Below, piece by piece: positions 7,645-18,134 of a stretch of 49,967 nt of DNA; positions within the stretch are counted from its first letter, which is position 1; each line of letters opens with the position of its first letter. Source of the stretch: Bacteroidota bacterium (GTDB taxonomy: Bacteria; Bacteroidota; Bacteroidia; NS11-12g; UBA955). The notes beneath the pieces are model-generated. The model was given only the letters and a program-made list of their open reading frames with translations, was not told where the DNA came from and ran no database searches. The stretch spans positions 1 to 49,967 of the forward strand of contig JANXMZ010000038.1 in NCBI GenBank assembly GCA_025354385.1, read 5' to 3'. The position numbers and the translations under genes were made by a program.

Positions 7645-10600
7645 TTAATAAGTATCTAAATCTAATTGACGCATTACACCATACCATTTCAAAATTTTCT
7701 CTCCTAAATCGCCACAATTAACATGGATGATATAGAATCCACTTGCAATTGGTACTTTATTGTCGTTTTTCAAATCCCAATCAGCATAGGTTAGTAAGTC
7801 ATCTTTCTTAATTCTTCTTACCAAGGTTCCGCTCAAGGTATAAATAGAGACAGTTGCTTTTGGTGGAAGATTTGTTATTTTAACCTTGTTATCTACAGGA
7901 CTGCTTTCATACTCGGAGAATGCATAATATGGATTAGGAACAATGTTAATCAAATTAACAGATTTTTTACCCGTTTCCGCATTTACATTGTTATATACAC
8001 TTTCTGTATTAAAGGTGTAACGCGGTGTCATGGTATCTCTTGCACCGTTTACAACAGTTGGAGATATTTTGTTATAAGGCTTACGCATGTTAATTCTAAA
8101 ACTCACTTCGGTAGGAGGTACACCATTTGTCAAAGTATAGCCTCTTTCTGCCATTGCCGGTATTACCCACATGGCCTGAGACAACACCTTGCGTTTTTCT
8201 AAACTAGCAGGGCTAGTATTAGGTGTAGATGCTAACATGCCTTGGTAAACAGCGCCTTCATCGTAGATAGGTCCTTTAAAAGTTCTGTTGGCCAAGCCAC
8301 CAGGATAAGAACCCATAACATATATAAAATGTTTACCGCCAAAATTAAAGTAGGTGTTATTATTTGCATAATTAGAAGTAGGATTCCAAATCATATCTGT
8401 ACCGTTTTCATTTTGCAAGTAAGAATCCTCTCCAAAAGCAATATTCAATCTTTCGCCGGTTTCTAAGTTAATGGCGTAACCAGGGAAATAGCTTCTGCCC
8501 ATATCACTCGCATCTTCTGTCCAACCAGTAAATTCTCCATTGTTATGAGTCGGTTTAATTGATTTGTGATAACGCAGGTTCATTTTCGCCATACCACCTT
8601 CGTTTAAGGAGGCATCCTCACCCATTTCGAGCACTATGCATCTGGTCCATTTTCTTACATCAGGTGTAATTACAATTTGAACACTTGCCAATTCTGACAA
8701 TGGATTATCTGTGATGCTAGAACCACCCCATGCCGGACCAAAAGTCAATTCGCCTTTGGCACTCGCGCCTTGAACTCTTGCAGCCATAGCGTATGGTGCA
8801 ATTCTTCTGTCCCATATCTTTTCGAAGGCTTCGTAAGGATCATAAGAATCCAAACCTTGGTGATTAGGATCTGTTTCCGCAGCGAAATCATCATTATATA
8901 AATCAATGGCTGTTGTCACCTTTGTTCCTGAACGAATCCAATTAAACGGTGTTGCTCCCAAACCAGTAACATCTTGATCGGCCAAAGCTGTTAACCATTT
9001 GCGAGAATCATCTGCAAATTTAACTTCGTAACCTAGGAAACCATTTGTTGTTTCGAGGTATTGGTTAGCCCCAGGTACCACTGGTTGAGTTATTTCAACT
9101 GCCATACCCCAATCATGTAAGTTTCTATTCTTTTTAACTTCACCACCGTATTTTGATCTACCCACGATAGTTTCAGTTCTATTTCTTATTGAATTATCCG
9201 CATAAACAGTATCATTGGTAGTTAAATTTACCAACCTCCAATAACTTTTAGATGAAATGGTATCTTGGTATTTTAAAGTAGTACCACTTGATTTAACATA
9301 ACCTTCTTTTTCTATAAATTGGAATTCAAAATCAGCCTTTGGAACTAATAGCGGATCTACAATTTTAATGTTAACAGGACCTCTGCCACCTATGTATACC
9401 GGCGCATCAGTTTTGTTGTTAGCCAATATCTCATCAATTGTCTCTTTAGAGAATTCTAGAATCTGACCACCATTACCACGACCTTCTAATTGTTTTAGGA
9501 TAGGACCGTCGCCATAATTAGATTGTTGCAAGCTGCCAAATTGTTCAGGTGAAGTTTTATGAGGAATGGCAGAAATCTTAACAGTATTTCTACTAGCAAG
9601 GAATTGCTCAGGCTCAGCTTTTGATGGGTCGTTGGATGGATATCCATAAGCTAATACCAAATAGTAATACGTTTTAAAGTTAACCAATGTTTTACTTGAA
9701 CCTGTTGCAAATGCATCTTCCTTAATATTTATAGTGTGGAAGATACCCTCATTGGCACCGTTTACTTTTTCTTTTGGAATGTTGGCAGATACTGTCACAT
9801 CAAATTCTTGATTGATCATTTGAGCTATGTTATCTTTCACATCGCATTGACCAATTAATACCGCTTTATCTATATTATTTAACTCTGTATTAGAAACACT
9901 TCCATCTTTCAACTGATAAATCATATAACCTTGGAAACGGTACTTTATAAGTGTATTTTGTTCGTTTTTAATGTCTTCCTGGTAATCTTCAGTTTTTTTA
10001 GTCTCTAATAATTTTAATACTAAACCATTCTCCAATTCTTGAATTTCTACTGCTGGAGGCTCAGGACCATCTGCAATATCAAATTTATTGTTAAATAATT
10101 TTTGAGCCTTATCACTGGCTAATTTTAATAATTTAAGCGAGCCTCTTGCACCACCCGAGGTAGTTCGGGCCCACACAACACCCACAGTTACTTTGTTAAC
10201 TGCCCCTGGCATTAGGGTAAATGGACCAGCAGATTGCAAGAATCTTCTATCGGCAGGGGAGTTACCCGCAGTATATTCATTCCAAACAGGCAAGCTAGCT
10301 GTTGAAGGATTAGTGCCATCATCAAACATATATTTTGTTTTAACAGATCCACCAACACCATTGCCACCAAAAGTAACATCGTTGCCATTTTGCCATTTAG
10401 CTTGTAAATAATTGTAAAAATCTATCGCAGCATTTGGGTTACCATTTACAGGATCGAAGTTGTTATTGTAATATAAAAATACACCCATTCCCAATTGAAC
10501 TCCGCTTGTATCTCTAGGGCCTTCAAAAAAATCCACACCAACACTTGGAGGGTTTAAACCGTAACCTAACACGCCTTCATCATTATCATCACCATTATAG

Positions 10601-11586
10601 CAATAACCAAGACTTCTGCCAACATCGCAACCTACATAATCATCCGCATAGTTTCCTAAATCGGCATCTACCCATTGTCCAAAATATGTTTTATCCAAAG
10701 CCTCGAAACCACGGTTATAAATTTTGGTGGTATAAAAAGTCATATTATTAACCTCATCATTGGTTTGAAATGCGAAGGCCGTTGTTTGTAATTCCAAACC
10801 AATTGGAATACCGCCCGTTTCTGAATGCACATTACCCCTATCGTTATAAGCAAACCAAATCATTTGATCGGGTTGGTCTTTCGGTGTATTTTTAGCAAAA
10901 TCTCTTGTAGGATCTAAAACCGGATAGCAGCCATTCAATGGATCATAAAGAGTCTTGTTTGATTGATTATTAGGATCTACAAAAGGTGCCAAAGCACCAT
11001 TGGCTTGGTTGGAACCATAGGGAGTATTCGGATTACCTGCAGCAGGCCAGTTTAAAACATTGGCAGACACATCACCTGTTAATTGCTGATTCAATAATTC
11101 TTGTCTGGTTACTTTGTACATTTTATCCCATGCTTCGCAACGGGTAGCATCTGTACTTACGCTGACAGTATCTAGAGTGCCTGGCCAAAAATCGTTACCC
11201 GTTTGACGGTAGGTCATGGCGGCAATTCTTAAATTACCATCGCCTCTTCCTAATCCTCCAATCCACAAGGCACCGGCAAACAAGGAATGTTTACGCACAC
11301 TATTTGCATCGGTTACTTTAGGTATTTCATATCTTGGGTTATTTAAATCCCACCACATATCGCCACCATTTAAAATTCTGGTACGTACGTTATTTACATC
11401 TAAATCTGCACTCTGAGAGGCGGCCTTACATGTATTTGCAAACTGCGCAATACCATTGCTATAGAGGGCATCCTGCTTAGTTGCACCTCCTCGTTGTCCA
11501 ATATTTTTAATCTCGGCAGCATTCACAGTTAAAGCTGTGAAACTTACTGCGAGGATTAAGGTTAATTTTTGATAAACACTTTTCAT
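7645..11586 (-). CDS. large secreted protein with T9SS-type C-terminal domain
   Basis: A 1313-residue protein with a signal peptide (about 1-23, VNAAEI). I see no enzyme signature in its long body, which is rich in Asn, Gly, Asp and aromatic residues, as is usual for surface proteins. The final 100 residues hold NIVPNPYYAFSEYESS, a VSIYTLSGTLVRRI strand and ASGFYIIHVNCGDLGEKILK, the pattern of a T9SS sorting/FlgD-like Ig domain. The tail GVMRQLDLDTY extends past the usual end. Placed between a TonB receptor and a PorV-like protein (gaps 40 and 35 nt), it is probably surface-exposed or secreted and may work with both. Ligand unknown. Confidence 0.8.
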   Translation of the reverse strand: MKSVYQKLTLILAVSFTALTVNAAEIKNIGQRGGATKQDALYSNGIAQFANTCKAASQSADLDVNNVRTRILNGGDMWWDLNNPRYEIPKVTDANSVRKHSLFAGALWIGGLGRGDGNLRIAAMTYRQTGNDFWPGTLDTVSVSTDATRCEAWDKMYKVTRQELLNQQLTGDVSANVLNWPAAGNPNTPYGSNQANGALAPFVDPNNQSNKTLYDPLNGCYPVLDPTRDFAKNTPKDQPDQMIWFAYNDRGNVHSETGGIPIGLELQTTAFAFQTNDEVNNMTFYTTKIYNRGFEALDKTYFGQWVDADLGNYADDYVGCDVGRSLGYCYNGDDNDEGVLGYGLNPPSVGVDFFEGPRDTSGVQLGMGVFLYYNNNFDPVNGNPNAAIDFYNYLQAKWQNGNDVTFGGNGVGGSVKTKYMFDDGTNPSTASLPVWNEYTAGNSPADRRFLQSAGPFTLMPGAVNKVTVGVVWARTTSGGARGSLKLLKLASDKAQKLFNNKFDIADGPEPPAVEIQELENGLVLKLLETKKTEDYQEDIKNEQNTLIKYRFQGYMIYQLKDGSVSNTELNNIDKAVLIGQCDVKDNIAQMINQEFDVTVSANIPKEKVNGANEGIFHTINIKEDAFATGSSKTLVNFKTYYYLVLAYGYPSNDPSKAEPEQFLASRNTVKISAIPHKTSPEQFGSLQQSNYGDGPILKQLEGRGNGGQILEFSKETIDEILANNKTDAPVYIGGRGPVNIKIVDPLLVPKADFEFQFIEKEGYVKSSGTTLKYQDTISSKSYWRLVNLTTNDTVYADNSIRNRTETIVGRSKYGGEVKKNRNLHDWGMAVEITQPVVPGANQYLETTNGFLGYEVKFADDSRKWLTALADQDVTGLGATPFNWIRSGTKVTTAIDLYNDDFAAETDPNHQGLDSYDPYEAFEKIWDRRIAPYAMAARVQGASAKGELTFGPAWGGSSITDNPLSELASVQIVITPDVRKWTRCIVLEMGEDASLNEGGMAKMNLRYHKSIKPTHNNGEFTGWTEDASDMGRSYFPGYAINLETGERLNIAFGEDSYLQNENGTDMIWNPTSNYANNNTYFNFGGKHFIYVMGSYPGGLANRTFKGPIYDEGAVYQGMLASTPNTSPASLEKRKVLSQAMWVIPAMAERGYTLTNGVPPTEVSFRINMRKPYNKISPTVVNGARDTMTPRYTFNTESVYNNVNAETGKKSVNLINIVPNPYYAFSEYESSPVDNKVKITNLPPKATVSIYTLSGTLVRRIKKDDLLTYADWDLKNDNKVPIASGFYIIHVNCGDLGEKILKWYGVMRQLDLDTY

Positions 11587-11626
11587 ATCGTTATAAATTT
11601 AATTGTACTTTTTATTTGTTAGAGGT

Positions 11627-14600
11627 TTAGAAATATAATTTCGCTCCGATTCTCATAAATCTAGGAGCTTGGTAATTACCTGGGCTGTTTACTGCAGTTT
11701 TATAATAGTAGTTGTAAGCTTCTGAACTCAAGGTTGTTTTTAAATACTGTTGACCTTTTGCTGAGTTCAAATAACCATCATCTGCAGCAGAACCTGTGTA
11801 TTGGTATACACCGAACACGTTTCTTGTATTCAACAAATTAGTAGTTAAGAAATACACCTGCATATAGGCACCTTTAGATTTTCCTGATTCTTTATCTTTC
11901 CAATTCAATTGAATATCTTTAGAAATATTCAAGTTAGTATTGAACTGCCATGGCAAACGAGATCCATAAGGTGTACCTTTAATGGTTGCTCTATCCGCAG
12001 ATCCTAATTGAACTGGTGAAGAAGTTGCAGTATAAGGCAATCCAGAGGTAGCTGAGTAAGTAATGTTGAAATTGGTGTTTTTCAAAATTTTGGTTTTGCC
12101 AATGATTGGACCCATGTATTTAATTTTTTTACCTTTATCATCATCTGGGAATTCCCAGTTGAAAATACCTTTCAATTGATGACGGATATCTAAATCACCC
12201 AATGGAAACAAACTTCTTAGGTTAGGCTGATTACTAGCAATCAAAGCTCTTTGAGAGTTGATATTTGAACCAGTACCATCTGCAATTTGCAAGGTATAGT
12301 TACCATTCAAAGTAATGTTGTTTTTTGATTTGTAATCCAATTCAAGAATAAATCCTTTCACAGTGCTAAAATCGATGTTGTTATAACTGATGTAAGTTAA
12401 AGGATAAGCTTGGTTGTATTGGTAAACAGAAATATCATTTTTAGTTTCTCTGTAGTATGAGGTAACACTTAACAAAGTATTTTTAGAAATTTGTTGTTTA
12501 AATCCAATTTGATAATCAGTAGTAATACGGGATGTTAATGCAGGATTAGCCAAGGTACCACTGTTTTTCTGAGTCATATAATAGTAATCATCAATGGTCA
12601 AGAAATTAGCACCTGCACTTGGTCTTTGAGCTAACACATCATAACTTGCGAAGAATAAACTTTTGTTGTTTAACGGGAATTTAAAGAACACACGTGGCAA
12701 AATATTTACTTTTGGCTTGTAATCTTTAAATGAATTTTCGGTTATTACTTGTTGATTAGGATTTACAAGGTATGGTGCAATCTTACCATTGGTGGTTTGG
12801 TTGGCAATTAAATCTGGAGTTGACAATTGTTTTCCTGAAGCGTCGTACCAAGTATTTTCTTTTCTGTAACCTAAAATTTTAGTAGGGTTCTTTACATCGT
12901 TTACATACACAGCATAATCGCTGCCAATATTAGAAGGATGTGTAACAGCATTACCATCTATGTTGGTTACTTCGCCAGCTGTTTTAATAGGATATAAGGA
13001 ATATGGATCCTTTAATGTCACTTGATTCGCATCATATCTTTCCAATCTTAGTCCTAAACGGAACTCTAAATCATCTAGATAAAATTTATCTTGGAACCAA
13101 GCAGCTGTATAAATAGGCATGAAAGCACCAATACTTCTTTTGGTTGGATCTTGTAAGAAATCATTTAAACTTGGTTTTCCTCTTAATTTATTTCCTAAAT
13201 GATCATAACCATAATAGCTCACATAAGAGGAACCATTGTTTAACAATTCATCGGCACTAAACATGTTCAAACTAAAATCACTTGGCTTGTACGAGTTAAT
13301 ATCAATAAAGGTTGTTGCTGTAATTGGTTTTCCATATACATCTGTTGCACCTTGGCTGATTAATTTATCTCTGAAGGATTTATCGAAATTGGTTTGCTTA
13401 TCAGCACTTACCAAACGGTTGTATTTAATGGTATCTTGAAAAGTTCCATTGGCATCGTATGATAAAATAGGATTGTTTTTATCCAATTCTGAAATATGGC
13501 TATTGGCCAATTGGTACATTAAACGCCAAAGATTGTTAGCCCCTAATCCATAACCACGGTTAACTGTTTGCTCGTAGGTTAAACCAAATTGAAGTGCATG
13601 AGAACTTGATTTCTTATCCGCTTTTGCCGCACCTTTCAATTCTGCTTCACCCAAAGCATACAATGTATAACGTTCGCTTTGAGATTTGTTGTAACCTGCT
13701 TGTTGAATACCTGGTATGTTAAATAGAGAATAGATGGCATTTGGATTGTATCCGTTCAACAAACCTTGGTTGAATAAAATTTGATTATCACTGGTGATAC
13801 TTTGACCTTGCTCTTTGGTTTTGTCAAATACATTTTGAGTGTAATTGGCTCTTACTTGATTTTCGCTGGCAGCAGTAAATCTGATACTGGTATCTCTGAA
13901 TCCAGTTTGTTCGAAATAATTTTTTAAATAAACGGAATCTCCATGTTGATCTACAAATAATTTTGCAGGAGAATTTGGATTATTATTAATAACAACTGAG
14001 TAGAAAGGTGTAGGATAATGTTTGAACTGACCAATGTAACCGTAATCAAAGAAATCTTTTTTGAAATTTATATCCTGAGTGGTTCCCCAACTTGACTGAT
14101 AATCAAAACGCACAGTAAAATACGCATTGTTTAAGGTAGTTCCATTGGCCTTTTTAGTGGAATCTGGATCTTTAAATCTTTGTGTAAATTTAGCATAAGC
14201 AAGTACACTAGTAGAAGTACTTAATGGATTTGTTTTGTATGACATCATACTGCCATTGGTAGCACCTGGAGCAGTAGAGTTACCATAAACAAAGTTACCA
14301 AATAAACTTAAGGTTGATAAGTCTGAAAGTCTGAAATCAAATTTTGCTTGCATGTTAGAGCTAAAGCTTCTGGCGTTGTCTCTAACCTTCACATTGTTAA
14401 AATCATTAGCACCAAGGAAACTGGCAGCACTTACAAAACCTCCATCCTTATTAACAGCCAAAGGATTTTTTTCTAACTCGGCTAACTTTTCATCTTTTAT
14501 TTGATAATAGCCTATATAAGAAGGTGCATCTTTTTGATAAGAAAAATTTCCACCAAAATTTAACGCTGCAATGGCAATTTTTTTTGGTTCTTTTGTACTT

Positions 14601-15418
14601 GTTGCAGAATATCTTGGATTGGCTTTAAATAATATCGGTGTTGCAATAAAGCCCTCTATCAAATTGTAATGATAAGGGTTGAACATGCTAGAACTTACAA
14701 TTTCTATACTTTTACTTTTTCTGGCAGAAACACCACCCTTGGTTGTGTATGAAACACCTAAACCAGTAAAGTCACCATACTGCGCTGGAATACCAGCTTG
14801 CAAAATATCAACACTACCGCTCATACCTTGGGTTAAGCTATTACTGAATACACGAACACCATCAATAAAATAAGCGGTGGCATCGGTTCTGGAACCTCTA
14901 CCGCTTAATCCGCTGGCTGTAGCTGTAACCCCAGATTGCAAACCAGCCAAAGCACCAAAGCCTCTTAAACCAGTTTTAATCAATGTTTTTTGATTAATGA
15001 CAGCAGTAGTGGATGTAGATTTAAATTTATCTCCTTGAGCTTTGTCAACTTTTTTATTCACATTATCAAATACGTAGTCAGAAGTCTCAATAGAAATATT
15101 TATTTCACTTGTATTATTAGGTGTTACTTCAAATAGCGGATAGTCAAAATCCTTGTAGCCTGTACGGTTAACCTTGATGATATAATAGCCAGGATCCACG
15201 TTGGCAAATGAGAAAGTACCATTGGGATCAGTAGTTTTTTGACCTACCAGATTATCATCTTGGTATAATAAAACCACTGCATTGCCCACTGCTTTTTCTT
15301 TTTCATCCTTCACAGTTCCTCTTATGGTACCCGCATTATTTTGTCCAAAAACATTGGCAGCAGAACACAGCGTTAGGAATGCTAATAAAACAATTTTGTA
15401 AGTATATTTAATCATCAT
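11627..15418 (-). CDS. TonB-dependent receptor with carboxypeptidase-regulatory-like domain
   Basis: A 1263-residue outer-membrane receptor. A signal peptide (about 1-25, SAANVFGQNN) is followed by a carboxypeptidase-regulatory-like beta domain (GTIRGTVKDEKEKAVGNAVV, about 30-110), a plug domain (LRGFGALAGLQSGVTATASG and RGSRTDATAYFIDGVRV, about 135-230) and a long 22-strand-type barrel ending in an aromatic residue (RFMRIGAKLYF). It would take up a substrate using TonB energy. No SusD partner is next to it, so it is not a standard polysaccharide locus. It leads the three-gene cluster that ends at the terminator at 6415. No clear promoter lies in the 83 nt upstream. Confidence 0.93.
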   Translation of the reverse strand: MMIKYTYKIVLLAFLTLCSAANVFGQNNAGTIRGTVKDEKEKAVGNAVVLLYQDDNLVGQKTTDPNGTFSFANVDPGYYIIKVNRTGYKDFDYPLFEVTPNNTSEINISIETSDYVFDNVNKKVDKAQGDKFKSTSTTAVINQKTLIKTGLRGFGALAGLQSGVTATASGLSGRGSRTDATAYFIDGVRVFSNSLTQGMSGSVDILQAGIPAQYGDFTGLGVSYTTKGGVSARKSKSIEIVSSSMFNPYHYNLIEGFIATPILFKANPRYSATSTKEPKKIAIAALNFGGNFSYQKDAPSYIGYYQIKDEKLAELEKNPLAVNKDGGFVSAASFLGANDFNNVKVRDNARSFSSNMQAKFDFRLSDLSTLSLFGNFVYGNSTAPGATNGSMMSYKTNPLSTSTSVLAYAKFTQRFKDPDSTKKANGTTLNNAYFTVRFDYQSSWGTTQDINFKKDFFDYGYIGQFKHYPTPFYSVVINNNPNSPAKLFVDQHGDSVYLKNYFEQTGFRDTSIRFTAASENQVRANYTQNVFDKTKEQGQSITSDNQILFNQGLLNGYNPNAIYSLFNIPGIQQAGYNKSQSERYTLYALGEAELKGAAKADKKSSSHALQFGLTYEQTVNRGYGLGANNLWRLMYQLANSHISELDKNNPILSYDANGTFQDTIKYNRLVSADKQTNFDKSFRDKLISQGATDVYGKPITATTFIDINSYKPSDFSLNMFSADELLNNGSSYVSYYGYDHLGNKLRGKPSLNDFLQDPTKRSIGAFMPIYTAAWFQDKFYLDDLEFRLGLRLERYDANQVTLKDPYSLYPIKTAGEVTNIDGNAVTHPSNIGSDYAVYVNDVKNPTKILGYRKENTWYDASGKQLSTPDLIANQTTNGKIAPYLVNPNQQVITENSFKDYKPKVNILPRVFFKFPLNNKSLFFASYDVLAQRPSAGANFLTIDDYYYMTQKNSGTLANPALTSRITTDYQIGFKQQISKNTLLSVTSYYRETKNDISVYQYNQAYPLTYISYNNIDFSTVKGFILELDYKSKNNITLNGNYTLQIADGTGSNINSQRALIASNQPNLRSLFPLGDLDIRHQLKGIFNWEFPDDDKGKKIKYMGPIIGKTKILKNTNFNITYSATSGLPYTATSSPVQLGSADRATIKGTPYGSRLPWQFNTNLNISKDIQLNWKDKESGKSKGAYMQVYFLTTNLLNTRNVFGVYQYTGSAADDGYLNSAKGQQYLKTTLSSEAYNYYYKTAVNSPGNYQAPRFMRIGAKLYF

Positions 15419-15501
15419 ACAATTTATATTTCTTTTAATTTTTTTGTATTTTTAAAAAGTGCAGCAATTTCACCTATTTTTTTTGATATTTCAACTTTCA
15501 T

Positions 15502-16461
15502 CTAATATTTTTTTAAATTAGTCGTAAAATCAATGAGTTTGGAGGCTAGCACGTCTCCAATTTTATAGTAACTTTCTTTGGTCCAACCAGCAATATGCGG
15601 TGTAAAAACAACCTGACTGAACTCAGACAGAGCCTTAAATGCCGCCATTTCTACTGGTGTATAAGTTTCGAATTTTTCGTTTTCTAAAACATCACTTGCA
15701 AAGCCCCGTAATTTATTCATTTTTAAAGCCTCCAAAACGGCTAATTGGTTTACCACTTTTCCGCGCGAGGTGTTAATGAGAACCATTTGATGTTTGCATT
15801 GGTTCAAAAAATCCTCATCTACCATCCATTTGGTTTCCAAAGTTAAAGGCACATGCAAACTAATTATATCCGATTGGCTTAATAATTCTTGCAAACCTAC
15901 GGCTGCAACATTCGGATCTAGCGAAGGTGCATATTTATCATAACTCAAAATCCTACAATCGAACCCACATAGTTTTTTTGCGAGAGATTTTCCTGTATTG
16001 CCAAATCCTATAATACCAATGGTTTTACCACCAATTTCAAAACCGCGGTTAGCTTCTCTTTGCCAATTGGCGTTTTTCACCTCCTTATTGGCTTTTGTGA
16101 TATTATTGCTAATGGCCAACATTAAACCTATTGCATGCTCGGCTACCGCATCTCTGTTGCCTTCGGGCGCATTTAATAAGATGATATTATTTTCTTGAGC
16201 AGTTGCTTCGTCTATATTGTCCATACCTGCTCCCCCACGTGCAATGCATTTTAAGTTTGGCAAACTCTTAATTAAATCGGCTGTAAAATTTACTTTGCTG
16301 CGAACCACTATAACATTGTATTGCGGAATTACTTTCAATGCTTCTGTTTCAGTAAGATTTGGCAAATAATGAAACGAAAGATTGTAAGCTTTTAATTGTT
16401 CTAATAATACTGGATGAAAATCATCTATAATGATAGTTTTAAGCTGAGTTGAATTAGTCAT
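15502..16461 (-). CDS. D-isomer-specific 2-hydroxyacid dehydrogenase (SerA-like)
   Basis: A 319-residue NAD-dependent dehydrogenase. It has the catalytic-domain edge RGGAGMDNIDEATA, the Rossmann motif GKTIGIIGFGNTGKSLAKKL, the Arg-containing LINTSRGKVVNQLAV and the His motif PHIAGWTKESY. It could be 3-phosphoglycerate dehydrogenase without the ACT domain, or a relative acting on glycerate or another 2-hydroxyacid. The frame extends 54 codons upstream, but that part reads as non-coding and contains a promoter-like TTtaTTTG (16494-16487), so the ATG at 16461 is chosen. Confidence 0.88.
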   Translation of the reverse strand: MTNSTQLKTIIIDDFHPVLLEQLKAYNLSFHYLPNLTETEALKVIPQYNVIVVRSKVNFTADLIKSLPNLKCIARGGAGMDNIDEATAQENNIILLNAPEGNRDAVAEHAIGLMLAISNNITKANKEVKNANWQREANRGFEIGGKTIGIIGFGNTGKSLAKKLCGFDCRILSYDKYAPSLDPNVAAVGLQELLSQSDIISLHVPLTLETKWMVDEDFLNQCKHQMVLINTSRGKVVNQLAVLEALKMNKLRGFASDVLENEKFETYTPVEMAAFKALSEFSQVVFTPHIAGWTKESYYKIGDVLASKLIDFTTNLKKY

Positions 16462-16679
16462 TATAGGATGGGCGATTAGATGAGGGCAAATAAACAACAC
16501 GTAACTTGAAAAAAGAATACAATTAACCCACCCTATGATGACATTTTTTAACACACACTTAACATTTTTAAATAACACTAACATGATATCAGCTTTCAAA
16601 TATTTGACAAAAGCTGGCAGCAAAATGCTGCAACACCATCCGTTATTGGCGTAAAATACTGTAAACTAATTTGTTAATT

Positions 16680-17513
16680 TTACTTCCAAAGATTCTTTTC
16701 CTTCAATTGAAGCTTGGTTCCGAAGAAAATTTTGGCAGTTTGTTCGAAAGATTCGGTATAATCCGAAACATAGAATTGATGTTTTGGTGCTTTGTCCGAA
16801 ACATTTAAAAGATAATTTTGCTTAAGAAATTGTTGTACCGCTAATGAAACAATTTCTGCCGAATTAATAATTTCTATTTGCCCTTTGTAATAAGATTTAA
16901 TTTCGGGCATTATCAAAGGGTAATGTGTACAAGCCAAAATAATGGCTTCTATTTTGGTAAGATGGGGATTGCTAAGGTAAGAATGAACAACAGTCTTACT
17001 AATTTTATTGTTAAAAAAACCTTCTTCTATCATGGGTGCCAACAAAGGGGTTGCCAGGGACTTAACTGTGATACTAGAATCAATTTTTTCAAATTTCTTT
17101 TTATAAACAGCGCTGCTAACCGTTCTTTTGGTGCCAATTAAACCTATGGTCTTGTGATGTCCCTCTGCCACCAAATGCTGCACCACAGGGTCAATTACAT
17201 TGATAACAAAATGCTTTTGAGGGAGAATTTTTTGTACTTGTTTAAAAGCAGTAACGGAGGCCGAGTTGCAGGCAATAACAATAAGTTTACAGGGTTGTTG
17301 AATCAGAAACTCTGTAATTTTTTCGGCATAAGATTTAATGGCATGTGGCGACTTTTCTCCATAAGGCATATGTGCCGTATCTCCGAAATAAATGATATTT
17401 TCTTTGGGTAGCAATTCCGTAATTGCTTTTGCCACTGTAAGCCCTCCCACCCCGGAATCAAAAATGCCGATTGGATGTGAAGGCTTCGGTGAAAAAATAG
17501 GTTTATGAACCAA
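16680..17513 (-). CDS. murI: glutamate racemase
   Basis: A 277-residue racemase that makes D-glutamate for peptidoglycan. GIFDSGVGGLTV near the N-terminus, the first catalytic cysteine in VIACNSAS (Cys-82) and the second in LACTHYPL are all present, as is FGDTAHMPYG. The only usable start is a TTG at 17513 directly after the TAA of the upstream Skp gene (TAATTG), and the in-frame codon before it is that stop, so translation is probably coupled. The skp-skp-murI order is a common Bacteroidota arrangement, here without bamA in front. Confidence 0.95.
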   Translation of the reverse strand: MVHKPIFSPKPSHPIGIFDSGVGGLTVAKAITELLPKENIIYFGDTAHMPYGEKSPHAIKSYAEKITEFLIQQPCKLIVIACNSASVTAFKQVQKILPQKHFVINVIDPVVQHLVAEGHHKTIGLIGTKRTVSSAVYKKKFEKIDSSITVKSLATPLLAPMIEEGFFNNKISKTVVHSYLSNPHLTKIEAIILACTHYPLIMPEIKSYYKGQIEIINSAEIVSLAVQQFLKQNYLLNVSDKAPKHQFYVSDYTESFEQTAKIFFGTKLQLKEKNLWK

Positions 17514-18092
17514 TTATCTTCTTGGAGTTGGTGTGTTTCTGCCAATACCTGAACCAGGATTTGCAACAGGTTTTTCTTTTATTTTCAATTTGGCTTTTAC
17601 TGCCTCATCAATGTTATCAGCTTCGTCTGCATAAATTAAAGCACCGTAACTATTATCAATAATATGGCTATATCCTTTTTCTTTGGCCACTTCTGCTACA
17701 GCCAATTCAACTTTCTTTTTGATAGGTGCCACCAATTCTGCCATCTTTGATTTCAAACTATCTTGGATGGTTTGCTGCATCAATTGGTATTGTTGTTGAC
17801 CGTTTTCGTATTGTGACATGTAAAGATTCATTTTTAATTTACTTGGCGTAGGCTTTTTAGACTCCGTTTCGTAATTTTTTTGTGCTTGAACAATAATGCT
17901 CTCCATCTCTTTCAAATTATCTTCCAAAGCTGCTTGATATAGATCATACTCGGTAGCTGCCATGGTATACTCTGGCATTAATAAGATAATTTCCTGGAAA
18001 TTCACATGTCCCACCTTTTGGGCATTTAAAACACTTGGAGTAACAATGCTAAAAAAAGCAACTGCTAACACCATCATTAATTTTTTACTCAT
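17514..18092 (-). CDS. OmpH/Skp family periplasmic chaperone (second copy)
   Basis: A 192-residue Skp-like protein: signal peptide about 1-24, then KVGHVNFQEIILLMPEYTMA, the conserved start of OmpH proteins, a long charged coiled-coil middle, and the C-terminal core VAKEKGYSHIIDNSYGALIY. Such trimeric chaperones hold unfolded outer-membrane proteins in the periplasm. The tail is longer than usual (proline- and arginine-rich, PGSGIGRNTPTPRR). It is 42 nt downstream of the first copy and abuts murI. Confidence 0.92.
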   Translation of the reverse strand: MSKKLMMVLAVAFFSIVTPSVLNAQKVGHVNFQEIILLMPEYTMAATEYDLYQAALEDNLKEMESIIVQAQKNYETESKKPTPSKLKMNLYMSQYENGQQQYQLMQQTIQDSLKSKMAELVAPIKKKVELAVAEVAKEKGYSHIIDNSYGALIYADEADNIDEAVKAKLKIKEKPVANPGSGIGRNTPTPRR

Positions 18093-18134
18093 TTGTAATA
18101 TTAGATTATTTATTTTTATTTTTTGTTCGAACCA

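Noticed and set aside
15424..15501. 25-codon frame directly after the dehydrogenase stop (ATG AAA GTT GAA ...)
   Set aside because: Its composition is what AT-rich leader DNA gives, with no membrane segment, motif or promoter of its own. It could be a leader peptide before the TonB receptor, but nothing supports it.
16462..16623. N-terminal extension of the hydroxyacid dehydrogenase by 54 residues
   Set aside because: The extension is not family-like and contains a promoter-like box (16494-16487) and a hairpin (16617-16631); the ATG at 16461 gives a normal N-terminus.
16617..16631. GCAGCA-AAA-TGCTGC hairpin after murI
   Set aside because: Stem of 6 bp about 50 nt past the stop with only a short T run on the minus strand; too weak to call a terminator.
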